Shown: positions 53,257 to 61,893 of the stretch, piece after piece
How positions within the stretch are numbered: the stretch's first letter is position 1
Layout of the letters: the number at the start of each line of letters is the position of its first letter
Source: Flavobacterium ardleyense
Lineage (GTDB): Bacteria > Bacteroidota > Bacteroidia > Flavobacteriales > Flavobacteriaceae
Direction: 5' to 3'
Assembly (NCBI RefSeq): GCF_033547075.1
Contig: NZ_CP137891.1
Location: 620,001-684,000 of the forward strand
DNA length: 64,000 bases
Translations under genes and position numbers: made by a program
Notes under the pieces: model-generated
Database searches by the model: none
The model's input: the letters and a program-made list of their open reading frames with translations, nothing else
What the model was told of the DNA's origin: nothing

Positions 53257-54608
53257 TATTTTTTAAATTGTTTTAGTAATTTTTCAGCTTTGATAAAGTA
53301 AGTTTCCTTTTTTTTCTGATCTCCCAATCCGTTTGCTGCTTCGCCCAACTGAATCAAGAAATTGATTTCGAGTTGTGGATTATTAACAACATAAAAATAA
53401 CCTTCATCTAAAACGGCAAGTGCTTTTTTATATTGCTGTAGCTGATTATTTGCCAGTCCATTGTAATAATACATTTGTGGTTGGGCCGGAAAAAGATCAA
53501 TCATATCGGCAGAAGTTTTCAGCATTTTATCAAATTCTCCAGTATGACTGTACGCTTCCATTAATAGAAACACCGATTTATAATCGTCGGAATTTTCCTT
53601 TAGATGCTGCTCGTAGTATTTCACCACATTTGGCCAATCGCCAGTATTGCTGTAAAACTTTGCTACTTCTTTTGAAACATCCACAGGATCATTATCAAAA
53701 TATTTGATTGAATTTTCTACTTCGGCGGCATATTGAGGTTTGCCTTGTGAGAAAATTAAAAACTCATTAAGAACTCGATGTTTTATTTTTCTGTCGATTG
53801 TCTTACTAGCCAAAACGCGCTTCATTGATGCGACTGCTTTCTCGCCATCATTGTTATTAACGTGAAATTTAAAAAGTCCAATCTGTGCAAATTCAGATTC
53901 GGGGATAGCTTTTTCTAATTTCTTGGCAATTTCCAACGCTTTCTCTTCTTGATTGCTTTCAGAGTACATTAGAATCAATGCCAAATAGTTGGACTCGTCT
54001 TTTGGATTTTTGGCAATTTGATCTAAAAGATTTTTCTTTTCTGGACCTTGGTATTTTGCATCTTGCAGAATCTGTGCTTTATAAAGTTCACGCATATCGC
54101 GCTTGCCCACAGTTTCATTCAGTTCATTAATCAAATCTAAAGCTTTGTCATATTGCTGCGTGCTCATATAAAGAGCGGTTAAATCTTCTTTGTATTCTAC
54201 TTTAAAATCAATCAGTTTTGTGACAATTGTAATGGCGCGGTTAAAATCTTTGGTCTCGTAAGCGACATCATACATCCCAACGTAGTACCACATATTTGTA
54301 GGATCTAGTTTGGTTGCTTTTTCAAAAGCTTCGTAAGCTCTAGGATAATTGCGTTGTGCGAGCAGATTCTTGCCCATTTCGTGGTACAAAACAGCATTGT
54401 TGGGTTGTTGTTTCAGACATTTTTCGAGAAACGTAATTGCTCGGTCGTAATTGCCAATTCCTTTTTGAGTTAAAGCCTCGTAAAAGTTATTCAGAAACTG
54501 ATCGTCTTCCAGAGGAATTGTATCTGGCTCAGCCTGTGCCATGGCAGGATTTGCAGACAAACACATTGCTGCAAATAATCCCGAGATAACAACTTTGTAG
54601 TAATTCAT
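53256..54608 (-). CDS. Secreted tetratricopeptide repeat protein
   Basis: 450 residues from the ATG at 54608 (MNYYKVVISGLFAAMCLSAN, signal peptide ending AMAQA). At least eight TPR units run from ~45 to the end, for example GNYDRAITFLEKCLKQQPNN and YPRAYEAFEKATKLDPTN. It probably acts as a periplasmic scaffold. In flavobacteria a gene of this type usually sits between the sugar nucleotidyltransferase and the DUF4292 gene, which here are split by a 3-kb insertion. Confidence 0.85.
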   Translation of the reverse strand: MNYYKVVISGLFAAMCLSANPAMAQAEPDTIPLEDDQFLNNFYEALTQKGIGNYDRAITFLEKCLKQQPNNAVLYHEMGKNLLAQRNYPRAYEAFEKATKLDPTNMWYYVGMYDVAYETKDFNRAITIVTKLIDFKVEYKEDLTALYMSTQQYDKALDLINELNETVGKRDMRELYKAQILQDAKYQGPEKKNLLDQIAKNPKDESNYLALILMYSESNQEEKALEIAKKLEKAIPESEFAQIGLFKFHVNNNDGEKAVASMKRVLASKTIDRKIKHRVLNEFLIFSQGKPQYAAEVENSIKYFDNDPVDVSKEVAKFYSNTGDWPNVVKYYEQHLKENSDDYKSVFLLMEAYSHTGEFDKMLKTSADMIDLFPAQPQMYYYNGLANNQLQQYKKALAVLDEGYFYVVNNPQLEINFLIQLGEAANGLGDQKKKETYFIKAEKLLKQFKK

Positions 54609-54803
54609 TTTTTTGATTTTCAAAATGCAGCTCAACAAAAATAGATAAAAAAAACTTCAATGACTTATCTTGATGAAGTATGATTTTATTAAGTCGATTT
54701 ACTTACTCTGCTTGCAGAAGTCAACAAAAACTTATTTGTCAGCGAATTGGATATCACCGAAGATTCAAAATATAATATTTGATATAGATATTTATGGATT
54801 GAC

Positions 54804-55118
54804 TTATTTTCCTACGCTAATACTCAGATTAGGTAATTCGACCTGTAATTTTATTTTCGCTTTTAAGGCTGTAAAAACTTTCAATAAAGTTTCCATTGTT
54901 GCATTACTAGCGTTGCTTTCAAGTCTCGAAATCTGTGCTTTTTGTACACCGATTAATTTCCCCAAGTCTTCCTGAGTTAAATTTCGTTCTTTTCTAGCTT
55001 CTTTAATTGCTTTTCCAATGAGATCCATTTGAAGTTCATATTCAAATATTTCTCGGTCAGGCGTTCCTCTTTTACCGATTAATTTATCTTGAACTTCATC
55101 TAAAGTATGTGTGTTCAT
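54804..55118 (-). CDS. XRE-family antitoxin (HigA type)
   Basis: A 104-residue protein with a leader (MNTHTLDEVQDKLIGKRGTP) and a Cro/C1-type HTH at ~40-90 (GKAIKEARKERNLTQEDLGKLIGVQKAQISRLESNASNATMETLLK; core LTQEDLGKLIGVQKAQISRL). It is directly downstream of the HigB gene and shares one base with it, the usual toxin-first HigBA order. The antitoxin is intact; the toxin is broken. Confidence 0.9.
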   Translation of the reverse strand: MNTHTLDEVQDKLIGKRGTPDREIFEYELQMDLIGKAIKEARKERNLTQEDLGKLIGVQKAQISRLESNASNATMETLLKVFTALKAKIKLQVELPNLSISVGK

Positions 55119-55498
55119 TATTTGTTTTGTTTTAATGCTTTGTCCGCAAAGTATTTTTCTCTACTACTTAAAGCCTTTTCAATTTCTTGGTCGGGAACTT
55201 TGCTCCTCTTTTTTATAAATCCGTGTGTAGAAATAACCAAAGTTTCGGTTGCGGAGGTTTTATCCCAAAACGCAAGTAGGCGATATTGAAAACCTTGATA
55301 TAAAGTTCGAAATTGGCTTCGCCGAACCACTTCCTTAGGTTTCCCAGATTTCGTTATTTAATTTTTTAAAAAGTTCTGCATCAACCTGAATTTGCGATTT
55401 ACGAATATTGTAAAGTATTTTCTCGTAATGCTTTTTTTCCAATCCACTTAAAAATCAAAGGCTTCATCCAAAAATATAATTTCGAAAAGTTTCGCCAT
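55118..55498 (-). pseudogene. HigB/RelE-family toxin, broken by a frameshift and a 28-bp insertion
   Basis: The toxin can be read in three pieces. ATG at 55498 gives MAKLFEIIFLDEAFDF and a stop at 55448. A missing T in the T-run near 55451 would restore SGLEKKHYEKILYNIRKSQ through LNNEIWE. Then 28 extra bases (55313-55340), including a TAA, separate IWE from FRTLYQGFQYRLLAFWDK, which runs to the normal C-terminus GFIKKRSKVPDQEIEKAL. Joined, it is a full ~115-residue HigB-like toxin (Gp49/DUF891 family). The only open frame left is a 70-residue C-terminal piece starting at a GTG (55330). Confidence 0.82.
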
Positions 55499-55518
55499 CG
55501 CCAATAATTTAATAAAGT

Positions 55519-55569
55519 AAAGACACTAAAGGTTTCGTTTTAACGAAAATTTTTAGTGTCTTTTTTTTT
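55519..55569. terminator. Terminator upstream of the HigBA remnant
   Basis: AAAGACACTAAA / TTTAGTGTCTTT (55519-55530 with 55552-55563) with inner TTTCGT / ACGAAA pairing and a run of nine or more T residues on the right. It can end the lipoprotein operon from the right or plus-strand transcripts. Confidence 0.85.
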
Positions 55570-55662
55570 CGATTTGGTCCAAATAAAAATAATAACATTA
55601 GGATAAGGCAGCGGTTCAAGGACATTGTTTGCAAGACCACGAACTAATTCAGCCGAAAAATC

Positions 55663-56154
55663 TCAATTGCAATCAATTGCTTGATCATATAAGTCCAAAC
55701 CAATTGTATAATGCAAGGTGTAATTTTTTCTATTTATTACATCTGTATTGTAATCGTCGTAATTTTTCAGATTAAATGGTCCAGTTCCTCCATTAACACC
55801 AACGCCGTTATTAATTTCTCTAGTAAAAGTCAGACATTTATTATCTTCAAAAACTAGTACCAAAGAATCTCCGACAAAATTACTTTGTATAGAATAAAAA
55901 GGTGCCGTTATCGGTTTTCCTACAGAAATGATTTCTTTTGATTCTCCAGCGTTGATTGAATATTGCTCTGATAAATCTCTGTTAGTATCATAAACCTTCA
56001 TAATCAGATTTCTGTCGCTAGTATTTTGATAAATATAAGTTGCAGTACGTCTTTCATCAATTTCACCTTTCTCACAAGAGGTAAAGAGGGTTGCTATTAT
56101 AAGAACACTAATTCCAGTAAGTAAATAGTGCATCCACGTTATTTTTTGTTGCAT
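55663..56154 (-). CDS. Small putative lipoprotein next to the metallopeptidase
   Basis: 163 residues from the ATG at 56154 (MQQKITWMHYLLTGISVLII); an ATG at 56133 is equally possible. Lipobox LFTSC. The mature part (ATYIYQNTSDRNLIMKVYDT) is beta-rich with no recognised family. It overlaps the 3' end of the HELAH gene by up to 47 bp and is surely co-expressed with it, so it could be its partner, pro-region or immunity factor (speculative). Confidence 0.7.
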   Translation of the reverse strand: MQQKITWMHYLLTGISVLIIATLFTSCEKGEIDERRTATYIYQNTSDRNLIMKVYDTNRDLSEQYSINAGESKEIISVGKPITAPFYSIQSNFVGDSLVLVFEDNKCLTFTREINNGVGVNGGTGPFNLKNYDDYNTDVINRKNYTLHYTIGLDLYDQAIDCN

Positions 56155-57694
56155 TGTTATCTGAATTTTTAATATTATCTCTCCAATTATTCCACGTTCT
56201 TTCACCTTGTAAAGCATCTTCAATTTGCCTTATCGTATAACCACTAACTTGGTCATATCCGCTTACTCCATCAATCATATCTGGAACTATCCCTGTATAA
56301 TTAGAAGAGGGCTCACTATATCCATCTTTTTTTCGGGCGAACCACGTTGTGAAAAGTGGATATGTCATTCTTGTTAATTCCCACTCTACCCCCCTCGCCC
56401 ATGATTCTTTAACTATTTTTTGACTGTCTTTATAATCAGTTTTTTTCATATTGAAATGTGAAGCGTGCGCTAATTCATGAATTGTTGTTGCATAAATTTC
56501 ACAACTAGGAGAAGTTGGATTGTAAATTCTAACGGAAGGAAATATACCTAAAAATCTAGCTGCACATCTATAATCACCATTGATATTAATATTATTCTCG
56601 TAGAATGCGCCTATTTTCATTTGAGGTTTCCACGATCCATTTTCTGGTGGACGTCTTAAGCCTTTTATATTTTTATAATAATAATGCAACGCTGCTCTGT
56701 GAATATGACCATAATATTCATCGGAGCCTCCTTGTATATTTTTATTCCAATCTTGTCTCTTCATTAGTGGACCTCTTAATTCTGCTTGACCAAAATTACC
56801 ACTCCTAATGCTGTAGTGATATCTTTCCCATTGAATAATGTATCTAGCTTCTCCCCGAATTGTACCCGTCGAAAAATAACCATTTGAATTAGATATTCCG
56901 CTATCGACTGTGAACCATTGTCGAATTAGAATTTTAGCGCCTTCTAATGGCATAAGAGATTGAACCTTTGTTGATAGATTGCGCTCGCAACTTTCTGCTA
57001 TTTTAATTGTTCCTGCGGGACGCCATTTCTTACCGAAAAACCAACGATTAGTGAGTGTAGATCCTTCTTCTAAAACTTCTTCTTCGTGGCCGGTTCTAAC
57101 AAATGCGTCAAAAATTAAATGATTATACAAATCAGTTTTATTATTGATTTTATATGTAATTAGATATCGCTCCTGTTCCTCAGTATCGTTAAAAAAATTA
57201 TCTTGTTCGGGAATATACAATTCTTCTAAAACTTCATAAGGCACGGCAGGAATTGCTTTGTTTATTTGTATAGCACTATAATAATCTGGAATACTATCTT
57301 TTTTAAATTTTCGATTATCCAAAAAGTCATCTTTATATTCATAATCTAGTCTGTAATTAAAAAGGAATAATGTAGAGTCTGCTTTTAATAATGACTCTTC
57401 TTGTATGCTTTTGGGCTTGAACTTCACATAAAGATGAGAAGCAACAATTGTCAAATTTTCTAACTCTACAAAAGGAGAATCTGGATTTTTTCGCTTGATA
57501 TCCATTAGAGACATTTTCATATTTGACACCGTGTAAGGGTTTTCGAGTTTTAAAGAATCTCCAACAAAATGTCGTTCTGACAATTTACCAGAACTATGCT
57601 GAGAATTATTATAATCCATCACATCATCATTATTCTCACAAGAACAAAATATTAAAATTACTGCAGTTGCAAACAGCTTAGAGATTTCTTTCAT
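56108..57694 (-). CDS. Putative zinc metallopeptidase lipoprotein (HELAH)
   Basis: 528 residues with lipobox FCSC (Cys19). The N-terminal ~200 residues are of unknown fold; then a carboxypeptidase-regulatory-like beta segment (VQSLMPLEGAKILIRQWFTVDSG, ~240-262, and GYFSTGTIRGEARYIIQW), and a C-terminal catalytic half. The zinc motif is TTIHELAHASHFN, with His406, Glu407 and His410; a third ligand is likely in KESWARGVEWELTR. It has the look of a surface-exposed protease or toxin-like enzyme of Bacteroidota, otherwise unassigned. It lies in what seems to be an insertion between the TPR and nucleotidyltransferase genes. Confidence 0.78.
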   Translation of the reverse strand: MKEISKLFATAVILIFCSCENNDDVMDYNNSQHSSGKLSERHFVGDSLKLENPYTVSNMKMSLMDIKRKNPDSPFVELENLTIVASHLYVKFKPKSIQEESLLKADSTLFLFNYRLDYEYKDDFLDNRKFKKDSIPDYYSAIQINKAIPAVPYEVLEELYIPEQDNFFNDTEEQERYLITYKINNKTDLYNHLIFDAFVRTGHEEEVLEEGSTLTNRWFFGKKWRPAGTIKIAESCERNLSTKVQSLMPLEGAKILIRQWFTVDSGISNSNGYFSTGTIRGEARYIIQWERYHYSIRSGNFGQAELRGPLMKRQDWNKNIQGGSDEYYGHIHRAALHYYYKNIKGLRRPPENGSWKPQMKIGAFYENNININGDYRCAARFLGIFPSVRIYNPTSPSCEIYATTIHELAHASHFNMKKTDYKDSQKIVKESWARGVEWELTRMTYPLFTTWFARKKDGYSEPSSNYTGIVPDMIDGVSGYDQVSGYTIRQIEDALQGERTWNNWRDNIKNSDNNATKNNVDALFTYWN

Positions 57695-57781
57695 ATTTTA
57701 AAATTAAATTTGATTTAAAACGAGTTACAAATGTTATTATAATAAGTATATTAAAATAAACTGTTAGAAAATAATTTATCA

Positions 57782-58792
57782 CTATTCCAAAACCGAATAA
57801 TCTCCAATACTAATACTTGTGAAATTTCCATCAAATGTGGCATAATTCCCAATCATTGCATTGTCAATATTAGCGTTGTGAATATGGCTATGATTTTGAA
57901 TCAAGCTATTGCGAACGGCTGAATCTGTAACAGTGCAATCATTTCCGATTGAAACATTTGGACCAACAGTTGAATTTGTAAGCACTACATTTTCGCCAAT
58001 AAAACACGGCTGAATGATTGTTGAATTATTACTGATTACCGAATCTGACACTAGATTTTGACCATCAGCCATCAGGAAGTTTAGCAATCTTGAATTGGTA
58101 TCGACAGTTACATTCTTGTTTCCGCAGTCCATCCATTCGTCAACTTTTCCTGGAACAAAAAGAAGTCCTTTCTGCTTCATATTTTCAAGCGCGTCAGTAA
58201 GTTGGTATTCGCCTCCTTTAATTACGTTGTTGTCTAAAAGATACTGAAGTTCGGCACGAAGTGTTTCGCCACTTTTGAAATAGTAGATTCCGATGATTGC
58301 AAGATCTGAAACAAATTGCGCAGGTTTCTCTACGAAATCTACGATTTGGTTTTTATCATTTAATTGAACAACTCCAAAAGCACTTGGATCTTCAACTTGC
58401 TTTACCCAAACAACGCTATCCGCATTTGTATCTAAAGAAAAGTCTGCACGGAAAAGCGTATCGGCGTAAGCAACTACGACTGGTCCTTGCAAAGATTCTT
58501 TTGCGCACATAATTGCGTGAGCGGTTCCCAAAGCTTCATTTTGATAGCAGATTGTTCCTTTTGCACCCAACTTTTCGGCAATGGCAAGAAGGTCTTTTTC
58601 TACCTGAACTCCAAAATCCTTGTGAATAATAAAAGAAATCTCTTCGATTTTCTCGTTGATTACCGCAGCGATATCTTCGACAAGACGGTGCACAATTGGT
58701 TTTCCTGCAATAGGAATAAGTGGTTTTGGAATTGTAAGAGTATGTGGTCTAAGACGTGATCCTCGACCCGCCATTGGAACAATTATTTTCAT
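57782..58792 (-). CDS. Sugar-phosphate nucleotidyltransferase with left-handed beta-helix
   Basis: A 336-residue enzyme of the GlmU/RmlA group. The N-terminal nucleotidyltransferase domain carries PMAGRGSRLRPHTLTIPKPLIP (segments GRGSRLRPHT and PKPLIP, residues ~7-28) and VVAYADTLF. The C-terminal ~75 residues have hexapeptide repeats (NVVLTNSTVGPNVSIGNDCTV). It probably makes an NDP-sugar for surface polysaccharide; the sugar cannot be told. It follows dut by 54 bp. Confidence 0.92.
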   Translation of the reverse strand: MKIIVPMAGRGSRLRPHTLTIPKPLIPIAGKPIVHRLVEDIAAVINEKIEEISFIIHKDFGVQVEKDLLAIAEKLGAKGTICYQNEALGTAHAIMCAKESLQGPVVVAYADTLFRADFSLDTNADSVVWVKQVEDPSAFGVVQLNDKNQIVDFVEKPAQFVSDLAIIGIYYFKSGETLRAELQYLLDNNVIKGGEYQLTDALENMKQKGLLFVPGKVDEWMDCGNKNVTVDTNSRLLNFLMADGQNLVSDSVISNNSTIIQPCFIGENVVLTNSTVGPNVSIGNDCTVTDSAVRNSLIQNHSHIHNANIDNAMIGNYATFDGNFTSISIGDYSVLE

Positions 58793-58846
58793 TCGGTTAT
58801 GCTTTGTGGTTATATACTATATTTTTTTGTTCGATTTATTCAGAGA

Positions 58847-59281
58847 TTATTTCACTCCTGTGCTACCAAAACCGCCTTCTCCTCTATCTGAAGTTGACAA
58901 TTCTAAAGCTTCTGACCATTCGGCACGTTCGTGTTTTGCAATTACAAGTTGCGCAATACGATCGGCATTTTCGATGGTAAAAGCTTGGTTGGAAAGGTTG
59001 ACTAGAATAACGCCAATTTCGCCACGATAGTCTGCATCAATTGTTCCAGGAGCATTAAGGCAAGTGATTCCGTTTTTGATTGCTAGTCCACTACGAGGTC
59101 GAACTTGTGCTTCGATTCCCACAGGAAGTTCGATAAAAAGTCCGGTTTTGATCAAAGCTCTTTCGAGCGGTTGAAGCGTAATTGATTCAGAAATTGATGC
59201 ACGAAGATCCATTCCTGCCGAAGCGATTGTTTCGTAAGAAGGAAGTTCGTTTTGTGATTTATTGATGATTTTGACTTTCAT
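58847..59281 (-). CDS. dut: dUTP diphosphatase
   Basis: A 144-residue trimeric dUTPase with all five motifs: AGMDLRA (1), RSGLAIKNG (2), [14 protein letters not shown] (3), RIAQLVI (4) and [10 protein letters not shown] (5). It removes dUTP and supplies dUMP. It lies between the flippase and nucleotidyltransferase genes, a conserved flavobacterial order. Confidence 0.96.
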   Translation of the reverse strand: MKVKIINKSQNELPSYETIASAGMDLRASISESITLQPLERALIKTGLFIELPVGIEAQVRPRSGLAIKNGITCLNAPGTIDADYRGEIGVILVNLSNQAFTIENADRIAQLVIAKHERAEWSEALELSTSDRGEGGFGSTGVK

Positions 59282-59312
59282 ATCTAATGTTGTTTTGAAA
59301 CCTGATCGTTTT

Positions 59313-59455
59313 TAGCCGTGATTGCAATGGAAAGCCCGGAGCGAAAAAATCGTGAATTTCCTGAACCAAAAGAGCGACCGGAGGAAGCTCCTTTTGGGGC
59401 ATTGGAAATACCGATTTTTTAGTGAGGACTTGCAATGGAAAGCGCGAATAGCTTC
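59313..59455 (+). repeat. Structured repeat family, copy 6
   Basis: TAGCCGTGATTGCAATGG flank, core variant AAGAGCGACCGGAGGAAGCT, closing TTGCAATGGAAAGCGCGAAT. Arms AAAAAATCG (59344-59352) and CGATTTTTT (59412-59420), with inner ATTTCC/GGAAAT and CCAAAAGAGC/GCTCCTTTTGG stems. It lies between the flippase and dut genes. Confidence 0.85.
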
Positions 59456-59467
59456 ATATTATTATTC

Positions 59468-60928
59468 TTATTTTACTTTTAATACCTTGAAAATCACATC
59501 TTTTTCGTTTTTGTAAATAAAATAGGCGAATACGAGTAATAAGGCGGTGCCAATATAGTAGTTTTCTCTAAAATAGTAGAAGGAAACGACCGAGAAAATG
59601 ATGGAAGTTGCGAGATAAGCGACGATTTTTTTCATATCGTAGGGAATTGGGTAGTATTTATTTCCCCAACTGTAGGAAATTAACATCATTGTGGAATATG
59701 CGGCTAATGTGGCGATTGCGGAGCCCAAATATCCGATGCTTGGAATGAGTAAAAAGTTGAGCGCAATGGTGACTGCCGCTCCGATTATGGAGATAATTGC
59801 TCCGATATATGTCTTGTCTATCAGCTTGTACCAAACGGATAAATTGGTGTAAATTCCTAAGAAAAAGTTTGCCAAAATAATTAGCGGCAGTACTTTCATC
59901 GCTTCCCAATAACTGCTATCTTGAATCATAATAACTTTGAGAATATCGGCAAATACCACGACTCCCAGCTGAATAAATGCGCCGAAAATCACAAAATATT
60001 TGGTGATCATCGCATAGGTTTGTGGTGCATTTTCATTGTGGGCGTAACTGAAGAAAAACGGTTCGATTCCGAGCGTATAAGCGGTTCGGAAAAGCACCAT
60101 GAAAACCCCAAGTTTGTAGATTGCGCCGTAAATTCCTACCTGCGCGGTGGCGGTATTTGGCGGTAAAAGGTATTCTAAAAGGATTTTGTCGATGTGTTCG
60201 TTGATGGCGAAAGCGATTCCTGCAAAGAGAATTGGCCATCCGTAGCGCATCATTTTTCGCCATAATTTGAAATTAAAGTGCCATTTGATGCGGAAATAAT
60301 TGTCCGAAAGCATTGAGAATGTAAAAAGCGATGCGATGATATTTGATACGAAAATATAGCCAATTTGGAAATCTTCGAAATAGATAGATCCAAGGAAACT
60401 GTTTGGATTTCGTTCATTAATTTCGGGTAGAATTGTCAAGAAAAAAATGTTGAAAGCTAGCATTATCACAACATTTAAAATCTTAATGATAGCATATTTT
60501 CCTGACTTTCCTTGCGCTCGCAATTTGGAAAATGGAATGATGACAAATGCATCAAGTGCGAGAATCCAAATCGCGTAAGTGACGTACTGCGCTCCAATTC
60601 CGGACCATTCGGCGAGTTGCGACTTGAAAATAAGTCCCAAGCTGAGAAACAATATGGTACTCCAAAATATGGAAACGGTCGAGGTCTCGATGACTGAATT
60701 CTTGTTATCCTCTTTGCTATAGAATCTAAAGAATGAGGTTTCCATCCCGTAGGCCAAAATGACATTAAAAAATATCATGTACGCAAAGATTATGGTGACT
60801 TGACCGTATTCTTCTTTGGGTAAAAGTCCGGTGTAAAGTGGCACCAAAATGAAGCTAAACATTCGTGGCAAAACGGTTGCGAGACCATAAATGGCAGTTT
60901 GCTTAAAGAGGCTTTTGAATAATCCCAA
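59468..60928 (-). CDS. Polysaccharide flippase (Wzx/MATE-like)
   Basis: A 486-residue membrane protein with about 14 helices. The opening TAIYGLATVLPRMFSFILVP is typical of the RfbX/Wzx polysaccharide biosynthesis family. It should flip lipid-linked oligosaccharides. The start is a TTG at 60928 (MGLFKSLFKQ): no in-frame ATG occurs before an upstream stop, and the family N-terminus begins exactly here. A -7 box lies 25 bp upstream. Confidence 0.92.
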   Translation of the reverse strand: MGLFKSLFKQTAIYGLATVLPRMFSFILVPLYTGLLPKEEYGQVTIIFAYMIFFNVILAYGMETSFFRFYSKEDNKNSVIETSTVSIFWSTILFLSLGLIFKSQLAEWSGIGAQYVTYAIWILALDAFVIIPFSKLRAQGKSGKYAIIKILNVVIMLAFNIFFLTILPEINERNPNSFLGSIYFEDFQIGYIFVSNIIASLFTFSMLSDNYFRIKWHFNFKLWRKMMRYGWPILFAGIAFAINEHIDKILLEYLLPPNTATAQVGIYGAIYKLGVFMVLFRTAYTLGIEPFFFSYAHNENAPQTYAMITKYFVIFGAFIQLGVVVFADILKVIMIQDSSYWEAMKVLPLIILANFFLGIYTNLSVWYKLIDKTYIGAIISIIGAAVTIALNFLLIPSIGYLGSAIATLAAYSTMMLISYSWGNKYYPIPYDMKKIVAYLATSIIFSVVSFYYFRENYYIGTALLLVFAYFIYKNEKDVIFKVLKVK

Positions 60929-60952
60929 AGTAGATTTGATTTTTTAGAGGAG

Positions 60953-60960
60953 CAAAGATA
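60953..60960 (-). promoter_or_regulatory. -7 box of the flippase gene
   Basis: TATCTTTG on the minus strand fits TAnnTTTG, 25 bp before the TTG start. Confidence 0.55.
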
Positions 60961-60981
60961 GGGAAATGGATAGTAGGGATA

Positions 60982-61065
60982 TTAGATTTTAGATTTTAGA
61001 TTTACGAGATGGAATTTGGAATTTGTGTTTGATTAGCGATTGGAAATTAGCGAAAGGAGATTGGA
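60982..61065. repeat. Twelve-unit 7-bp-phased tract
   Basis: TTAGATT three times, TACGAGA, TGGAATT twice, TGTGTTT, GATTAGC, GATTGGA, AATTAGC, GAAAGGA, GATTGGA, all in one 7-bp phase. It is the longest such tract in the window and lies in the 462-bp gap before the accessory island. The gap otherwise holds only structured repeat copy 7. Confidence 0.75.
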
Positions 61066-61199
61066 AAGAGTGTCGTAGCGATGACTGATCGGCTGCTACT
61101 AGTTTATATAACTATGGATTGTATCTTATATTTGATAATTTCGGTTTCTCATTTCATTTAGATGGTTTTGATTCTTTTGATTTTTTCGATTTTTCTTTG

Positions 61200-61320
61200 G
61201 CTGCCCGCGCCGAAAAAGGCGCGCCGGGCTCTCCGCTGTATCTTTTTTGTTAGAGGATTTTGGGGAAAGGAAGGCTATTTTTGGCAACAAAAAAGGATGC
61301 CGCTGCGATCCCTGTCAGGG
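61200..61320 (-). repeat. Structured repeat family, copy 7 (divergent)
   Basis: On the minus strand it starts GGGATCGCAGCGGCATCC and ends CAGCGGAGAGCCCGGCGCG, the family flanks. Arms CCTTTTTTGTT and AACAAAAAAGA pair. The GAGCGACCAACGG core is missing and replaced by unrelated sequence. Confidence 0.6.
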
Positions 61321-61390
61321 GAATTCATAACGAATAATCTTTTTAGGAGAGGACCATCAGTAACCATCAATTTACCCATCCCAGGTATTC

Positions 61391-61837
61391 TTAACAAGTA
61401 TATATTTTAATTACTTCGATATCCACTTCGTAGTCAACAAAATCCTCATTTTCCTTTGCTTCCCAGTTTTCCCAACAATCTGCGAGAGCGCCTACTATTT
61501 CAATTTTTGTTTTATCGAATTTCATTTGTTTAACTGGATAATCCATATAGTCATGTCTATAAATCAATTTACCTTTATTTGGCACTTTGAAATAACCATA
61601 TTTTTTAATGATTTTGTAATCATCCTTTACTTGATAAAGCTTTAGTTCCCACTCGCCACTACATTCTAAATTGTACAAAATCTTTGGCAATCGCAAAATC
61701 AAATCAGCGTAGTTTGTAAATAATACATTCTGTACATTTACATAACCATCTATATTATTGCCTAGCAACAAAAACGATAAATCTTGCTGAATAGTTCTTT
61801 TGTAACTTTTTTCGGAGAAAGATATTTTATTTGACAT
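61391..61837 (-). CDS. Hypothetical protein, divergent from the HTH gene
   Basis: 148 residues from the ATG at 61837 (MSNKISFSEKSYKRTIQQDL); the longer frame extends through the palindromic operator and is rejected. No signal peptide, mixed alpha/beta, rich in Lys, Tyr and Asp (KLYQVKDDYKIIKKYGYFKV). No family recognised. It begins 6 bp from the palindrome at 61844-61875, so it is likely controlled together with the island genes on the plus strand. Confidence 0.65.
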   Translation of the reverse strand: MSNKISFSEKSYKRTIQQDLSFLLLGNNIDGYVNVQNVLFTNYADLILRLPKILYNLECSGEWELKLYQVKDDYKIIKKYGYFKVPNKGKLIYRHDYMDYPVKQMKFDKTKIEIVGALADCWENWEAKENEDFVDYEVDIEVIKIYTC

Positions 61838-61843
61838 AACTAA

Positions 61844-61875
61844 ATATTTTATGTTACAAATGTAACATAAAATAT
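61844..61875. promoter_or_regulatory. Perfect 15-bp inverted repeat, probable operator
   Basis: ATATTTTATGTTACA (61844-61858), 2-bp spacer, TGTAACATAAAATAT (61861-61875). It lies in the 56-bp gap between two divergent starts (61837 minus, 61894 plus) and must overlap both promoters. This symmetric site suits a dimeric HTH repressor; the small HTH protein encoded next to it is a candidate. Confidence 0.8.
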
Positions 61876-61893
61876 ATAACATCATAGTAATCA

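Noticed and set aside
54670-54975. Plus-strand frame of 101 residues across the HigA gene
   Set aside because: It overlaps the well-supported XRE antitoxin on the other strand and has no family features.
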